Assembly: GCF_014230355.1 (NCBI RefSeq)
Contig: NZ_JACLAX010000006.1
Coordinates: forward strand, 1 to 64,000
Reading direction: 5' to 3'
Length of the DNA: 64,000 nt
Source of the DNA: Novosphingobium piscinae
GTDB taxonomy: Bacteria; Pseudomonadota; Alphaproteobacteria; Sphingomonadales; Sphingomonadaceae
In this document: positions 15,337 to 23,907 of the stretch, one piece after another
How positions within the stretch are numbered: the stretch's first letter is position 1
How the letters are laid out: every line of letters starts with the position of its first letter
Made by a program: the position numbers and the translations under genes
Notes under the pieces: model-generated
What the model was told of the DNA's origin: nothing
Seen by the model: only the letters and a program-made list of their open reading frames with translations
The model's database searches: none

Positions 15337-16766
15337 GCGGTCTTCCCCAGCGTGCCGTTGAGGTACTTGTCGAGCGTCTGGTGGAACTGGCGGATGCGGA
15401 TTTCCTGGTAGTCGCCCAGGTTGACCTGGCCGGTCTTGGAGGCGTGGAGGCCCTCCTGCACGTAGGGCAGGTTGTCCATGTCCTGCTCGAACACGTGGCC
15501 CAGCACGCCCAGCTCGGGCGCATCGGTCCACTTCTGCTCGGGCGTCAGCAGCTTCATCGGCACGCCGTGCGGCATCGGCTCACCCTGCTTGACGCGGGCG
15601 AGGATGCGCACCTCCATGAGGCAGGTGTCGGGGGTCTGGCCCGGGCGCCAGCGGTAGACGATGTTCGGCATGAACCCGCCCCACGGCGCGAAGTTGGGGA
15701 ACACGTTGTAGACGAGCCCGTCGAGCAGCTCGGCGTCGGTGGCGTGATCGTGGTCGTAGCCGGTCTGCGCGGTGTAGCCGGCGCGCATCGCCGCGCCCAG
15801 CGCGGCGCGCGCGGTCATCCCGTCGGGCACGGTCACCGCGAAGGGATCGCCCGACGGGTCGTAATTGTCGGCCGAGCGGCCGTTGTACTTGCAGAACTCG
15901 TCCACGATCCACTGCTGGGTCTTGCCCGCGGGGTCGACGTGCGGGCTCATGATCCCGAAGGGCACGTGATTGACGTTCACGTTGTCGCCATAGATCCAGT
16001 AGGCCGAATTGGCATCGCCGGTGAAGGGCAGCAGCTGCGGGTGGGTGACCACCGTGTGCCAGGCTTCCATGAACGCCTCGGCGGTGACTTTCCAGTTGGC
16101 CGGAACCTCCTTGGCCACCCAGATCACCGTGGCGCATTCCTCGTGCCGCCAGCGCTTGAAGAATTCGGGCAGGGGGGCAAGGTAGTCCTCGAGGCTCGGC
16201 CCGCCGCGCTCCTCGCGCAGGAAGATGTAGCCGCCCCAGCGGCCCACCTCGGCCTCGGGCAGGTTCATCTTGTCGGCCGACAGGTGCTTGAAGTCCCACG
16301 AACAGGGCATCCCGGCGAAGCTGCCGTCCTTGTTCCAGGCGAAGCCGTGGAACGGGCAGACGAAGCGGTCGGCCGCGCCGTCCTCGGTGCGCAGCTTGCG
16401 GCCGCGGTGCAGGCAGACATTGTGCATCGCCTTGACCGAGCCATCATCCTGCCGGCTGATCAGCCACGAGCGGCCGGCATTCTCGAACACGGTGAAGTCG
16501 CCCGGCTCGGGGATGTCCTCCTCGCGCGCGGCGAACTGCCACACATAGGGCCACATCCGCTCGCGCTCGAGCTTTGCAAAGGCCTCGGAGGTATAGCGTT
16601 CGGCGGCCAGCGGCTCGGAGCCGCGGTACTCGTAGCTCTCCTCGGTCAGCATCGCCGGGGCCGGGCGCGAATCCTGCGCCAGCAGCTCCTGCCAGCTGAT
16701 CGCCTCGCAGCGGCCCCCGGCACCTGCCGGATTCCCCGCGCCCACGTTCGGATCACTTTCGGCCAT
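15333..16766 (-). CDS. Rieske non-haem iron oxygenase alpha subunit (1)
   Basis: This 477-residue aromatic-ring-hydroxylating oxygenase alpha subunit binds a [2Fe-2S] cluster through Cys118-x-His120 and Cys137-x2-His140 (NVCLHRGRKL ... VCPFHGFAW). The catalytic domain has EAWHTVVTHPQ with Glu234, His237 and His242 as bridge and iron ligands. The ATG at 16766 was chosen because AGCAAGGAC precedes it. It inserts oxygen into an unknown hydrophobic substrate and needs ferredoxin and reductase partners that are not encoded in this window. No small beta subunit follows; the next gene is a ThuA-like protein with a 4-bp overlap. It is divergent from a trio of SDR genes, with a candidate regulatory box between them. 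Confidence 0.93.
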   Translation of the reverse strand: MAESDPNVGAGNPAGAGGRCEAISWQELLAQDSRPAPAMLTEESYEYRGSEPLAAERYTSEAFAKLERERMWPYVWQFAAREEDIPEPGDFTVFENAGRSWLISRQDDGSVKAMHNVCLHRGRKLRTEDGAADRFVCPFHGFAWNKDGSFAGMPCSWDFKHLSADKMNLPEAEVGRWGGYIFLREERGGPSLEDYLAPLPEFFKRWRHEECATVIWVAKEVPANWKVTAEAFMEAWHTVVTHPQLLPFTGDANSAYWIYGDNVNVNHVPFGIMSPHVDPAGKTQQWIVDEFCKYNGRSADNYDPSGDPFAVTVPDGMTARAALGAAMRAGYTAQTGYDHDHATDAELLDGLVYNVFPNFAPWGGFMPNIVYRWRPGQTPDTCLMEVRILARVKQGEPMPHGVPMKLLTPEQKWTDAPELGVLGHVFEQDMDNLPYVQEGLHASKTGQVNLGDYQEIRIRQFHQTLDKYLNGTLGKTA

Positions 16767-16832
16767 GTCCTTGCTCCCGCACGCCGATTCTGGCGATTTC
16801 TTCCGGTTCTGCCCCGCGCGCGTGCGTGCGTC

Positions 16833-16852
16833 ACCTTGCTGAAAGCATAGGT
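16833..16852. promoter_or_regulatory. Candidate 20-bp regulatory box ACCT-N12-AGGT
   Basis: ACCTTGCTGAAAGCATAGGT, with ACCT/AGGT ends exactly 20 bp apart, lies midway between the divergent Rieske (67 bp away) and SDR (69 bp away) starts. It is one of the best matches to the shared pattern and a candidate site for the LuxR-type regulator. Confidence 0.35.
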
Positions 16853-16920
16853 TGCGCCGACCGTCGCGGGGCGTCACCACATCTGCCACAAGACGGTGCA
16901 GAATGCGCGGGAGAGATCAT

Positions 16921-17703
16921 GTGACCAGGAGACTTGAAGGCAAGGTCGCGCTTGTCACGGGCGGGACGACCGGGATCGGCGCGGCAACCGTGGCGCGGCT
17001 GAGCGAGGAGGGCGCCAGGGTCTGGTTCACCGGCTCGAAGGAGGCCGAGGCCGCGGCGCTCTGCGCGGCCACCGGCGCCGTGTTCCGCAAGCTGCGGGTG
17101 CAGGACGCATCCTCCTGGCCGGGCCTGATCGACGAGATCCTGGGCGCCGAGGGCCGGCTCGACATCGCCTTTGCCAATGCCGGCACCGAAAGCGGCGACG
17201 CCAGCATCGAGGAGGTCGGGATCGAGGGCTGGGACCATGTCGTCGCGGTCAACCAGACCGGGGTCATGCTGACCGTGCAGCACGCCATCAGGGGAATGAA
17301 GCGCAACCCCGACGGTCCGCGCGGCGCGATCATCGTCAACTCGTCGATGAACGCCACCCGCCCGCTGGGCAACTACGTGACCTATTCGGTGACCAAGGCC
17401 GCGGTCTGCGCCCTCGCCAAGTCGGCGGCGGTGCATTGCGGCCAGCAGGGCTATGCCATCCGGGTCAACGCGATCCTCCCCGGGGTGGTCGAGACCCCGC
17501 TGATCCAGCAGATCATGAACGCCCAGCCCGACCCCGCCGCCGCCCGCGCGATCTATGAAGGCATGGCGCCGATGAAGCGCATGGCGCAGCTCCACGAGGT
17601 GGCCGGGCTGGTTGCCTATCTCGCCAGCGACGAGGCCGCGTTCATCTCCGGCGCGGAATACGCGATCGACGGCGCGACGACCGCCGGTATGATGGGGGTC
17701 TGA
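16921..17703 (+). CDS. Short-chain dehydrogenase/reductase (SDR trio, first)
   Basis: This 260-residue classical SDR has a nucleotide-binding VTGGTTGIG near the start, the structural NAG motif (FANAGTESG), and the catalytic serine and tyrosine in NSSMN and YSVTK. The GTG at 16921 is preferred because GGGAGA lies 6 nt upstream and the protein then starts directly before the Rossmann strand. It probably oxidises a diol or alcohol produced by the divergent Rieske oxygenase, using NAD(P). It is the first of three SDR genes spaced 4 and 11 bp apart, which must form one transcript. Confidence 0.9.
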   Translation: MTRRLEGKVALVTGGTTGIGAATVARLSEEGARVWFTGSKEAEAAALCAATGAVFRKLRVQDASSWPGLIDEILGAEGRLDIAFANAGTESGDASIEEVGIEGWDHVVAVNQTGVMLTVQHAIRGMKRNPDGPRGAIIVNSSMNATRPLGNYVTYSVTKAAVCALAKSAAVHCGQQGYAIRVNAILPGVVETPLIQQIMNAQPDPAAARAIYEGMAPMKRMAQLHEVAGLVAYLASDEAAFISGAEYAIDGATTAGMMGV

Positions 17704-17707
17704 GGCG

Positions 17708-18523
17708 ATGGAACTGGGTGCACAGCGCTTGCAGGGCCGGGTCGCCTTCGTTTCGGGGGGGTTGCGCGGGATCGGGCTCGCCTGTGTCGAGCGGTTTCTG
17801 GCCGAGGGGGCGGAGGTGGTCCTGTCCGATCTCGACGCGCCCGACAGCGCGCTGGCCGGCAGCACCCTGGCCCGGCTGGGCCAGGCCGCCAGCTACGTCC
17901 AGGCCAATGTCACCCGCGAGGACGACTGGCAGCGCGCACGCGATCTCGTGACCGAGCGGCACGGCCGGCTCCACATCCTGGTCAACAACGCCGGGGTCGA
18001 CCTGACCGGCCCGGTCGAGACCCTGACCATGGAGAGCTGGCGCCGGATCATGGACATCAACGTCGACGGCGTGTTCCTCGGGGTGAAGACCTTCACCCCG
18101 CTGCTCGCGGCCAGCGGCGCGGCCGTGCAGGGTGGCTCCTCGATCATCAACGTCAGCTCGATCATGGGGCTGGTCGGCTTCTCGGAGGTCTCGGCTTACA
18201 ATGCCACCAAGGGCGCGGTGCGGCTGTTCACCAAGGGCATCGCGATCGAGTATGCGCAGAAGAAAATGCCGATCCGCGCCAATTCGCTGCACCCCGGCTT
18301 CGTCCTGACGCCGCTGCTGAAGGAAGGCTTCCAACGCTGGGTCGACAAGGGCGTGGCCGACGATCCGCAGGTGCTGGTCGACGCAATGTGCGCGCAGACC
18401 CCGCTCGGTCGCCTGGCCGATCCCGCCGAACTCGCCAGCGGCGTGTTCTTCCTCGCCAGCGCGGACAGCGCCTACATGACCGGCGCCGAGCTGGTGATCG
18501 ATGGCGGCTGGACCGCGCAATAG
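17708..18523 (+). CDS. Short-chain dehydrogenase/reductase (SDR trio, second)
   Basis: This 271-residue SDR has a cofactor motif VSGGLRGIG, an acidic residue at the end of beta2 (SDLDAPD, suggesting NAD rather than NADP), NNAGVD, the catalytic NVSSIMG serine and YNATK tyrosine-lysine, and a C-terminal TGAELVIDGGW that is standard for hydroxysteroid/acyl-type SDRs. It follows the first SDR by 4 bp. It is likely to act on hydroxyl or oxo groups of the same catabolic substrate. The exact position specificity is not predictable. Confidence 0.9.
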   Translation: MELGAQRLQGRVAFVSGGLRGIGLACVERFLAEGAEVVLSDLDAPDSALAGSTLARLGQAASYVQANVTREDDWQRARDLVTERHGRLHILVNNAGVDLTGPVETLTMESWRRIMDINVDGVFLGVKTFTPLLAASGAAVQGGSSIINVSSIMGLVGFSEVSAYNATKGAVRLFTKGIAIEYAQKKMPIRANSLHPGFVLTPLLKEGFQRWVDKGVADDPQVLVDAMCAQTPLGRLADPAELASGVFFLASADSAYMTGAELVIDGGWTAQ

Positions 18524-18534
18524 GAGTTGCCCGC

Positions 18535-19314
18535 ATGACCATCGCCCTGCCCGACACCGTCGCGGTCGTCACCGGAGCCAGCGGCGGGATCGGCCGCGCG
18601 GTCGTCCAGGCCCTGGCTGCGGCCGGCGCCACGGTGATCGCCACCGATATGGCCCCCGCCGCCGAGATTGCCGGCGCCGCGCTCTACCTCCAGCATGATG
18701 TGACCAGCGAGGCCGACTGGCGCCGGGTCGAGGCGGCGGTGCGCGAACGGCACGGCCGGCTCGACGTGCTGGTCAACAATGCCGGCATCTCGATCGTCGG
18801 CAAGCTCGAGGCGACCCCGCTGGCCGAATGGCACCGGGTCAACGCGGTCAATGTCGATGCCGTGGTCATCGGCAGCCAGGTGCTGCTCGACCTGCTCAAG
18901 GCGGGCGGCCGGGCGCGCCCGGGCGGGGCTTCGATCGTGAACTTCTCGAGCGTCGGCGGGCTGCGCGGCGCGGCGTTCAACGCGGCCTACTGCACCAGCA
19001 AGGCGGCGGTGAAGATGCTGACCAAGTGCATGGGCGCCGAATTCGCGGCGCTGGGCTACAACATCCGCGTCAACTCGATCCATCCCGGCGGGGTGGAGAC
19101 GCCGATGATCGAGAGCATCATGGAGCGCTATGTCGAACTGGGCGCGGTGCCCTCGGTCGAGGCATCGCGCGCCGGGCTCAACCAGCGCCACCCGATCGGA
19201 CGGATGGGCCGGCCCGACGAGATGGGTGGGATCGTGGTCTATCTCGCCTCCGAAGCTGCCAGCTTCGCCACCTGCGGCGAGTTCGCGATCGACGGCGGCT
19301 TCAGCCAGGTGTGA
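18535..19314 (+). CDS. Short-chain dehydrogenase/reductase (SDR trio, third)
   Basis: This 259-residue SDR has the cofactor motif VTGASGGIG, acidic ATDMAP after beta2 (NAD preference expected), NNAGIS, NFSSVGG and YCTSK. It lies 11 bp after the previous SDR with TAGGAG at the junction as ribosome site. Three unlike SDRs in one operon suggest successive oxidations or reductions at different carbon positions of a polycyclic or multi-hydroxylated compound. Confidence 0.9.
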   Translation: MTIALPDTVAVVTGASGGIGRAVVQALAAAGATVIATDMAPAAEIAGAALYLQHDVTSEADWRRVEAAVRERHGRLDVLVNNAGISIVGKLEATPLAEWHRVNAVNVDAVVIGSQVLLDLLKAGGRARPGGASIVNFSSVGGLRGAAFNAAYCTSKAAVKMLTKCMGAEFAALGYNIRVNSIHPGGVETPMIESIMERYVELGAVPSVEASRAGLNQRHPIGRMGRPDEMGGIVVYLASEAASFATCGEFAIDGGFSQV

Positions 19315-19477
19315 GGCAGGGGGCGGGGGTGCCAGCCGCATCATCCGCCCATCTGCGGTCGTCATCCCGGGTCAGGCCCGGCGTGACGGGACAAGGGCGC
19401 CGCCCGCAAGGCCAGCCCCGCCACGACCACCGCGCAATCCCAGACCGGGGGGAGTTTCCTCGAGGAAACCCTCCGGG

Positions 19478-19897
19478 TCACCCGGGTGGGAGCAGGAAGT
19501 CCATGGTATAGCCGGTGAAGCGCCAGCCATCGGCCGTGCGCCGGGCGCCGAAGTAGTAGCGGCCGTGGACCGTCATTCCGCCGCCGTCCTTGCCGCGCGC
19601 CATCGCGGTGACATAGGCACGCACCGCGGCGGTCTCGCCATCATAGGCGGTCACAGCCAGATTGCTGACGATGTGCGCCAGGTGCGAATTGGCCGCGAAG
19701 GCGCCTGCGTAGAAGCCGCGAAGCCCGGCGTGCCCGGTCACCACGTCGGCCATGCCGATACCGGTCAGGTCGATCGTGCAATCCTCGGTGAAGCAGGCCG
19801 CAACCTCGCCGGCATCCTGCATCCTGTCCACGGCATGGGCGAAGGCCACGGTCAGGTCGTGCAGCGCCAGGCGATCCTCGAGCGGGCAGACGGTCAT
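19478..19897 (-). CDS. SnoaL/NTF2-like protein downstream of Rieske oxygenase 2
   Basis: This 139-residue protein has the NTF2-like cone fold pattern: an N-terminal helix (LEDRLALHDLTVAFAHAVDR), CFTEDCTIDLTG, HIVSNLAVTAYDGETAAVRAYV and a C-terminal strand pair (VHGRYYFGARRTADGWRFTGY). Relatives include polyketide cyclases, dehydratases, ketosteroid isomerases and small subunits of ring-hydroxylating enzymes. It follows the Rieske alpha gene by only 4 bp, so it may form its beta-like partner or isomerise its product. It ends a minus-strand operon that starts with the P450. Confidence 0.8.
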   Translation of the reverse strand: MTVCPLEDRLALHDLTVAFAHAVDRMQDAGEVAACFTEDCTIDLTGIGMADVVTGHAGLRGFYAGAFAANSHLAHIVSNLAVTAYDGETAAVRAYVTAMARGKDGGGMTVHGRYYFGARRTADGWRFTGYTMDFLLPPG

Positions 19898-19901
19898 GGC
19901 C

Positions 19902-21224
19902 TCAGTCCTTGCCCAGGACGTAGTCGTTGAGCAGCTCGTGGAAGCGCTGCACCCGCTTCTCCTGGTTGGGCAGGATGCACCCCTTGAACCCGCGCGAGTT
20001 GAGGCCCTGCTGCTGGCTGGTGCCGATCGACAGGTCCTGATCGGCGACGAAGCCCAGGGATACGCCGTCGCCATAGGTGCTGTGCCGCTGGATCGCATCC
20101 TGACGGAACGGCGCCGGGCCGACCGGTGTCATCACCTCGGTCATCCCCTCGATCGGCGGATAGAGGCACCAATGCTGGAACACGCACTTCTCGGGATCCG
20201 TCGGGTGCGGTTCGGTGCGCAGGATCTGGCACTGCTCGGGCGACATCGTCAGCGTGACGTTGGGGAACATCGTGCAGTGGAAATAGTCCACCAGCTGCTG
20301 GTCGGTCATCGTCGCATAGTTGTGATAGCCGCGCGACGGGCCAAGCCGGCGCTTGGCCTCGATCACCGCCTCGCGGATCGCGCTGGTGCGGCCGCGATAC
20401 GCCTTGGGGTCGATTCCCCAGGCCTCGGCCGCCTCGTAGAGCCCCGGCGGCACGTCGCCGCTCTCGTAGTCCACTCGCGTCGTGGCCTGGTGGCCGACCA
20501 TCCACATCGCGTTGTGTCCGGATGGGTACATCTCGAACAGGGTGGTGGGCAGCCCGTCGTTGATGAACGTGGCCAGCTCGGGATGGATCGTCGGGAGGTG
20601 GTAGCTCTCGTTGAAATTGTCGCGGATGATTTTCCAGTTGAACTCGCAGTCAGCCGAGACGTTGAGCACGCGCACCCAGTTCTCGAGCTGGTAGCCCTTG
20701 AGCCGCTCGGGATAAGGCTCGAGCCATTCGAGCAGCGGCTTGACGTCATCGTCCATGCACCACCACACGAACGGCCCCCAGGTTTCGCAGCGCAGCTCGG
20801 CGAGGCGGACCTTGCCGCAGGGGTCTCCCCCGGCGAAGTCGTCGGGATCCTGCACCTTGACCAGCGTGCCATCCAGATCGAACTGCCAGGCGTGGTAGCC
20901 GCAGGTGATGCGCGGCACCGAGGCGACCTCGCCCAGGATCAGCCGGTTCCCGCGGTGCGGACAGGTGTTGTAGAAGGCGCGGACCGCGCCGTCCTCCTGC
21001 CGCACCATGATCACGGATTCCTTGCCCAGGTTGTGGCGGATCACGTCGCCCGGCTCGGCCAGGTCGGCCAGCATGCCGCCGAGGTGCCAGACCTTGGGCC
21101 AGAGGTGCTTGTTCTCCAGCTCCATCCATTCGCGCGTGATGTAGCGATCGGCGGTGATCGTGTCGCCCCGGACCGGCAGGTCGAATTCCTGCGAATAGCG
21201 CGAGACGGGCTGCGGTGCGTTCAT
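19902..21224 (-). CDS. Rieske non-haem iron oxygenase alpha subunit (2)
   Basis: This 440-residue alpha subunit has Rieske ligands Cys88-x-His90 and Cys108-x2-His111 (NTCPHRGNR ... TCGYHAWQF). The mononuclear iron site is in NFNESYHLPTIHPE (His209 and His214, with Asn205/Glu206 nearby). It belongs to the large family of alpha-only or loosely paired Rieske oxygenases acting on aromatic or alicyclic acids. It lies between two SnoaL/NTF2-like genes in an operon headed by a cytochrome P450, so two different oxygenases appear dedicated to one substrate. No ferredoxin or reductase gene is present nearby. Confidence 0.93.
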   Translation of the reverse strand: MNAPQPVSRYSQEFDLPVRGDTITADRYITREWMELENKHLWPKVWHLGGMLADLAEPGDVIRHNLGKESVIMVRQEDGAVRAFYNTCPHRGNRLILGEVASVPRITCGYHAWQFDLDGTLVKVQDPDDFAGGDPCGKVRLAELRCETWGPFVWWCMDDDVKPLLEWLEPYPERLKGYQLENWVRVLNVSADCEFNWKIIRDNFNESYHLPTIHPELATFINDGLPTTLFEMYPSGHNAMWMVGHQATTRVDYESGDVPPGLYEAAEAWGIDPKAYRGRTSAIREAVIEAKRRLGPSRGYHNYATMTDQQLVDYFHCTMFPNVTLTMSPEQCQILRTEPHPTDPEKCVFQHWCLYPPIEGMTEVMTPVGPAPFRQDAIQRHSTYGDGVSLGFVADQDLSIGTSQQQGLNSRGFKGCILPNQEKRVQRFHELLNDYVLGKD

Positions 21225-21251
21225 CGGACTGCTCTCCAGAATTCTCGGGCG

Positions 21252-21785
21252 TTATGCCGGCCAGTTGCGCCGCTCGCTGAAATCCTCTCCGCTCCGTCCG
21301 CCGCGATTGGTGGTCGGGGCTTCGAGGACGCTGCGGTCGGCCGGTTCGTCCCTTGTCCAGTCGGTGATAAGGTGGCGCCGGTGGATCTTCCACTCGCCAT
21401 TGTCGCAGGCGTACTCGTCGACATAGCGCCCGGCGATGAACAGGTCGCGCGGCGCACCCGATTCGTCGCGGCTGGCGTGCCAGGCCTGGAAGTAGACCTC
21501 GCCGCTGGCCCTGAACTCGTCGTGGAGTTCGATCCGCAGCTGGCCCATCAGGTGCTGGTTGGCCTCCATCGCGCCCAGCAGCTCCATCGCGAAGGGCACG
21601 AAGGTCTCGGCTGGCCCCGCCATCAGTCCGCAATCGACCCAGGCATCGGCCGTGAAGGCCGAGCGCACGAGATCGGGGTCAAGCCGGTCGAGCCCGCGCA
21701 GGTAGCGCTGCACCGCATCGGTGATGTCCCGCCGGGCGACATAGTCGCGCAGCGCGGCTTCGGCGTCGAAAGGCGGCTTGTTCAT
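21252..21785 (-). CDS. NTF2-like (SnoaL_4) protein coupled to P450
   Basis: This 177-residue NTF2-like protein has YVARRDITDAVQRYLRGLDR, FTADAWVDCG and a C-terminal DNGEWKIHRRHLITDW. Such proteins serve as small subunits of oxygenases or as dehydratases/isomerases. Its ATG overlaps the P450 stop by 4 bp (ATGA), and it precedes the Rieske alpha gene by 27 bp. Its length (about 175) resembles genuine beta subunits of ring-hydroxylating dioxygenases more than the 139-residue SnoaL downstream, so it may be the Rieske beta partner. This is inference from position and size. Confidence 0.85.
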   Translation of the reverse strand: MNKPPFDAEAALRDYVARRDITDAVQRYLRGLDRLDPDLVRSAFTADAWVDCGLMAGPAETFVPFAMELLGAMEANQHLMGQLRIELHDEFRASGEVYFQAWHASRDESGAPRDLFIAGRYVDEYACDNGEWKIHRRHLITDWTRDEPADRSVLEAPTTNRGGRSGEDFSERRNWPA

Positions 21786-22981
21786 CGGTCCCACTCCAAC
21801 ACCACGCGATTGACCTGGCCGACGATCCCGCCCGAGCAGTGGGTATCGGCCTCGGCGGCAAGGCGGAAGTCGGGAATCCGCTGCAGCCATTCGTGGATCG
21901 TGATCGCCACCTCGGCGCGGGCCAGCTCCTGCCCGGGGCACAGGTGCGGGCCCGAGCCGAAGGCCGAATGGCGCCCGCCGCGCCGGGTCAGGTCGACCCT
22001 CAGCGGGTCGGGGTTGATCGCCTCGTCCAGGCCATGGATCTGGGTCGGCACGCAGACCATGTCACCGGCCTTCAGCGGACAGCCGTGGAACTCCATGTCC
22101 TCGCGCACGATCCGGGCGATCGTCACCAGCCCGAAGCGGCGGAACAGCTCATGCGTGGCGGTGAGCACCCCGGGGAAGGCCATCGCCGCCAGCTGCGCCC
22201 GTGTCCCCGGCTCGCGCGCCAGGAACAGCATGACGAAGCCCAGGAAGTTCACCACGGTATCCACCCCGGCGATCAGCACCTGGGTGCACAGCGACAGCGC
22301 CTCGTCCCGCCTCAGGGTGCGTCCGTCCATGTCGGCGGTGACCATGCGGCTGAGCAGGTCGTCGCCGGGCTGCGCGCGGCGCGCGGCGATGATCGGATCG
22401 AGGTAGCTGAAGAAGGCCGCGCGGGCCTCCTCGAACGGCATGGGCGGATTGGGCCGGGTCATCGCTTCGGCCCAGCGGCGGATCAGCGGGGCATCGGTCA
22501 ACGGCAGGTCGACCAGCGCGAGGAAGATACGGATCGGCAGGACCTCGGCAAAGTCGCGGGTGAAGTCGCAGCGCCCGGCTGCGGCGAAGCCGTCGATCAG
22601 CGCCGCCGCCTCGGCGCGGATGGTCTCGTGCATCCGCCGCACCCGGGCAAGCGCCATGCCGTCGTTGAGCAGTTTGCGATAGGGCCGGTGCTCGGGCGGG
22701 TCGATCGTGGTGGGGATCAGCGCATGCAGCTCGCCCACCGACTTGGGCAACACGATCACCCGGTTGGAAAAGCGCGTGTGGTCAGACTGGACCTCGGCCA
22801 GGATATCGCCGCGCAGCGCGATCCAGTGGCCCTCGTTGCGCGGGGTCCAGGCCAGGGCGGGGGCGCTGTCCTGCAGCGCTTTCCACGCGAGGTGGAAATC
22901 GTCGCTCTGGCCGGGCAGCGCGTAGATGTCGACGTCGACCACGCGGTCGGTCGGAACATGGGCCGGATATGCTGAGCTCAC
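21782..22981 (-). CDS. Cytochrome P450
   Basis: This 399-residue soluble bacterial P450 has the haem-thiolate motif FGSGPHLCPGQELA (Cys348), an I-helix with LIAGVDTVVN for oxygen activation, and an ExxR pair in HELFRR. The GTG at 22981, with GGGAGA just upstream, gives a start at the usual family distance; longer in-frame starts add an arginine-rich stretch with no homology. It hydroxylates an unknown substrate and depends on external ferredoxin and reductase. It heads the operon P450, NTF2-like, Rieske oxygenase, SnoaL. The 211-bp gap to the divergent SDR holds the promoter; I saw no clear ACCT-N12-AGGT box there. Confidence 0.93.
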   Translation of the reverse strand: MSSAYPAHVPTDRVVDVDIYALPGQSDDFHLAWKALQDSAPALAWTPRNEGHWIALRGDILAEVQSDHTRFSNRVIVLPKSVGELHALIPTTIDPPEHRPYRKLLNDGMALARVRRMHETIRAEAAALIDGFAAAGRCDFTRDFAEVLPIRIFLALVDLPLTDAPLIRRWAEAMTRPNPPMPFEEARAAFFSYLDPIIAARRAQPGDDLLSRMVTADMDGRTLRRDEALSLCTQVLIAGVDTVVNFLGFVMLFLAREPGTRAQLAAMAFPGVLTATHELFRRFGLVTIARIVREDMEFHGCPLKAGDMVCVPTQIHGLDEAINPDPLRVDLTRRGGRHSAFGSGPHLCPGQELARAEVAITIHEWLQRIPDFRLAAEADTHCSGGIVGQVNRVVLEWDR

Positions 22982-23192
22982 AGGCTCTCCCGCTGGACGT
23001 GTTCTGGCTTTGCGCCTTGCTGCCAAAGCCGCGCGGCTGCGTCAGCCCTCACAAAGGCCAGTGCGGACAGCCAGGAGACCCGTCCGGGCGCAGCGGTCAC
23101 TGGCCTGACAGCTAGTTTACCGGCAGGACGATCCGGTCGAAGCAGCGGCAGGGGCCGCCGGCGGCCGCAGACATGCTAGGGGAGAGACAGCG

Positions 23193-23879
23193 ATGGCAGA
23201 GGTAGTGGTCACGGGGGCAGGGCGCGGCATCGGGCTCGAGCTGGTGCGCCAGCACGCCGCGCAGGGCGATCGGGTCCATGCCATGGCGCGCGATCCCGGC
23301 GCGGCTGGCGCCCTGGCCGAGCTGGCCGCGCAGTCGGATGGCCGGGTCAGCGTCCAGGCCATGGACGTGACCGACGAGGCCTCGGTCCGCGCCGCTGCGG
23401 CGGCGACGGGCAGCGGGCCGATCGACCTGATCTACAATGTTGCCGGGGTGCTCGGCACGGTTCCGGCGGAGTTCGACACGGTCGACTGGGCCGTGTTCGA
23501 CGAGACCTTCGCGGTCCACGTCAAGGGTCCGCTGCGCGTGCTCAACGCCTTCCTTCCGCGGCTGGGCGCCGGAGCGAGGGTCATCAACTTCTCCAGCCAG
23601 GTCGCGGCCTCGACCTGGCCCTATGGCGGCTACCACGCCTATGCCGCCTCAAAGGCGGCGCTGGGCCGGCTGATGCGCTCGGTCGCGGCCGATCTGCGCG
23701 AGCGCGGGATCATCATCGGGATCGTCCATCCCGGCTATGTCCAGACCGACATGGGCGGCCCCGGCGCAGAGATCACCCCGGAAGAGAGCGCGCGCGGCGT
23801 GCTGGCCCTCGCCGCCGGCTGGCCGCTGGAGCGGTCGGGCGATTTCTACAAATGGAACGGCGAGCCCCACCCCTGGTAA
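23193..23879 (+). CDS. Short-chain dehydrogenase/reductase (C-factor/sniffer-like)
   Basis: This compact 228-residue SDR has VTGAGRGIG at the very N-terminus, NVAGVLG in place of the usual NNAG, a catalytic serine in NFSSQVA and tyrosine-lysine in YAASK. The C-terminal part lacks the IDGG ending of classical SDRs and instead ends with GDFYKWNGEPHPW, as in C-factor/sniffer-type members. GGGGAGAGA precedes the ATG. It stands alone on the plus strand, divergent from the P450 operon and convergent with the TIM-barrel gene. Confidence 0.88.
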   Translation: MAEVVVTGAGRGIGLELVRQHAAQGDRVHAMARDPGAAGALAELAAQSDGRVSVQAMDVTDEASVRAAAAATGSGPIDLIYNVAGVLGTVPAEFDTVDWAVFDETFAVHVKGPLRVLNAFLPRLGAGARVINFSSQVAASTWPYGGYHAYAASKAALGRLMRSVAADLRERGIIIGIVHPGYVQTDMGGPGAEITPEESARGVLALAAGWPLERSGDFYKWNGEPHPW

Positions 23880-23907
23880 GGGCGGGCGGCCCGGGCCGGC
23901 AGGCGCC

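Noticed and set aside
19752..22406. An 884-codon open frame on the plus strand
   Set aside because: It covers the reverse strand of the Rieske, NTF2-like and P450 genes; no recognisable motif, and the minus-strand proteins are well supported.
22982..23192. Search for an ACCT-N12-AGGT box between the P450 and SDR genes
   Set aside because: Only a GCCTTGCTGCCAAAGCC stretch resembling part of the 16833 box was seen; ends and spacing do not fit.
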